Below are positions 13,889-14,449 of a stretch of DNA of 14,449 bases, one piece after another (the first letter of the stretch is position 1; every line of letters begins with the position of its first letter). Both the position numbers and the translations under genes were made by a program. The notes beneath the pieces are model-generated. The model was given only the letters and a program-made list of their open reading frames with translations, was not told the DNA's origin and ran no database searches. Source of the DNA: an uncultured Clostridia bacterium (GTDB lineage: Bacteria > Bacillota > Clostridia > Christensenellales > Borkfalkiaceae). The stretch spans positions 1-14,449 of the forward strand of contig URMI01000006.1 of assembly GCA_900548845.1 (NCBI GenBank), in the 5' to 3' direction.

Positions 13889-14449
13889 TTGCGTTCCTCC
13901 GAATATTTGATATTTCCGTCAACGATGGTATACTTAACGCGGCCGTACACTTCCCTGCCCGTGAATGGGGTGTTCTTGCCCTTGGAGACGAAGTCCTTCG
14001 GGTCGATGGTCCACTTCTCGCCGAGGTCGACGGCGGTGAAGTCGGCGGGAGCGCCCACTTCCAGCGCGCCGCCCTCTAAGTTCAGGATACGGGCGGGGTT
14101 TGCGCTCATCTTCTTGGCGAGCTCTTCGAGCGAGAGCGCGCCGCCTTTGACGAGCTCGGTATAGGAGAGGGCGAAGCTCGTTTCGAGCCCGCTGATGCCG
14201 AACGCCGCCTGGTCGTACTCCACGTTCTTGTCGTCCGCGTGATGGGGCGCGTGATCGGTGACGATGCAGTCGAGCGTGCCGTCTCTGAGCCCTTCGATAA
14301 CGGCAAGGCGGTCTCTTTCCTCGCGGATGGGCGGGTTGACTTTGGTGTTGGTATCGAAGGAGGCGATGACTTCGTCCGTCAAAGTAAAGTAGTGCGGGCA
14401 GGTCTCCGCCGTGACCTTCACGCCGCGCGCCTTTGCCTCGCGGATGAGC
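13885..14449 (-). CDS. pyrC: Dihydroorotase (C-terminal part; 5' end outside the window)
   Basis: The frame is open to the last base of the window and gives about 188 residues of C-terminal sequence; a family member is about 420-430 residues long, so over half is missing. Dihydroorotase closes N-carbamoyl-aspartate to dihydroorotate, step 3, using zinc in an amidohydrolase barrel. Visible are the zinc-ligand region VTAETCPHYFTLTD, KVNPPIREERDR, the catalytic Asp motif CIVTDHAPHHADDK, FGISGLETSFAL and the terminal SANPARIL plus GAPADFTAVD beta domain. The DHAPH form points to the Bacillus-type (type I) enzyme. A GTG at 14421 is not the true start, because the sequence before it (LIREAKARG) is typical inner sequence. 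Upstream, by common clostridial order, pyrB would be expected; that is inference. Confidence 0.94.
   Translation of the reverse strand, partial: LIREAKARGVKVTAETCPHYFTLTDEVIASFDTNTKVNPPIREERDRLAVIEGLRDGTLDCIVTDHAPHHADDKNVEYDQAAFGISGLETSFALSYTELVKGGALSLEELAKKMSANPARILNLEGGALEVGAPADFTAVDLGEKWTIDPKDFVSKGKNTPFTGREVYGRVKYTIVDGNIKYSEERK

Noticed and set aside
1..14449. CRISPR arrays, insertion sequences, attachment sites, tRNA or rRNA
   Set aside because: I looked for regularly spaced repeats, terminal inverted repeats with transposase motifs and tRNA-like cloverleaf ends and found none; every long stretch is explained by core genes.

Overview
The window looks like chromosomal core-gene DNA from a high-GC anaerobic member of the Clostridia, probably an uncultured gut-type lineage. 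This rests on an NfnAB transhydrogenase, an NAD-dependent class 1B PyrD/PyrK pair, a ferredoxin-flavodoxin fusion of EFR1 type, a DegV protein, strong AGGAGG-like ribosome binding sites and consensus sigma-A promoters. The lineage is an inference. I see no transposon, phage, CRISPR array, tRNA or rRNA, and no gene-free stretch longer than about 220 bases.

Layout. (1) 1-246: the C-terminal end of a membrane carrier on +, then a bidirectional terminator. (2) 307-1176: a DegV fatty-acid-binding protein on -, read from a consensus promoter. (3) 1296-3631: a divergent consensus promoter, a candidate 10-codon leader peptide, then nfnA-nfnB on +, closed by a strong bidirectional hairpin. (4) 3701-5772 on -: an ATGA-coupled pair, a cysteine-rich PP-loop ATP pyrophosphatase followed by an EFR1-type iron-sulfur flavoprotein, with its own promoter. 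(5) 5912-9559 on -: the chaperone operon grpE-dnaK-dnaJ, without hrcA and without a visible CIRCE operator. (6) 9720-14449 on -: a pyrimidine operon, pyrC(partial)-pyrF-pyrK-[orfA-orfB]-pyrD-pyrE, ending in a clear intrinsic terminator.

How the genes work together. The pyr operon covers steps 3 to 6 of UMP synthesis: dihydroorotase, dihydroorotate dehydrogenase with its electron-transfer subunit, orotate phosphoribosyltransferase and OMP decarboxylase. Most junctions overlap by 4-13 bases, so translation is probably coupled. Two small paralogous membrane proteins of unknown function sit between pyrK and pyrD. The first is broken by a -1 frame change at a C4 run but is otherwise intact: joined, it gives 159 residues against 158 for its neighbour. 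NfnAB links NADH, NADPH and ferredoxin pools. GrpE, DnaK and DnaJ form the Hsp70 cycle. 

The least understood parts are the PP-loop/EFR1 pair, which could be an iron-sulfur-dependent modification or sulfur-transfer system, and the orfA-orfB pair inside the pyr operon. I see no clear evidence of a wholly new defence or mobile system.
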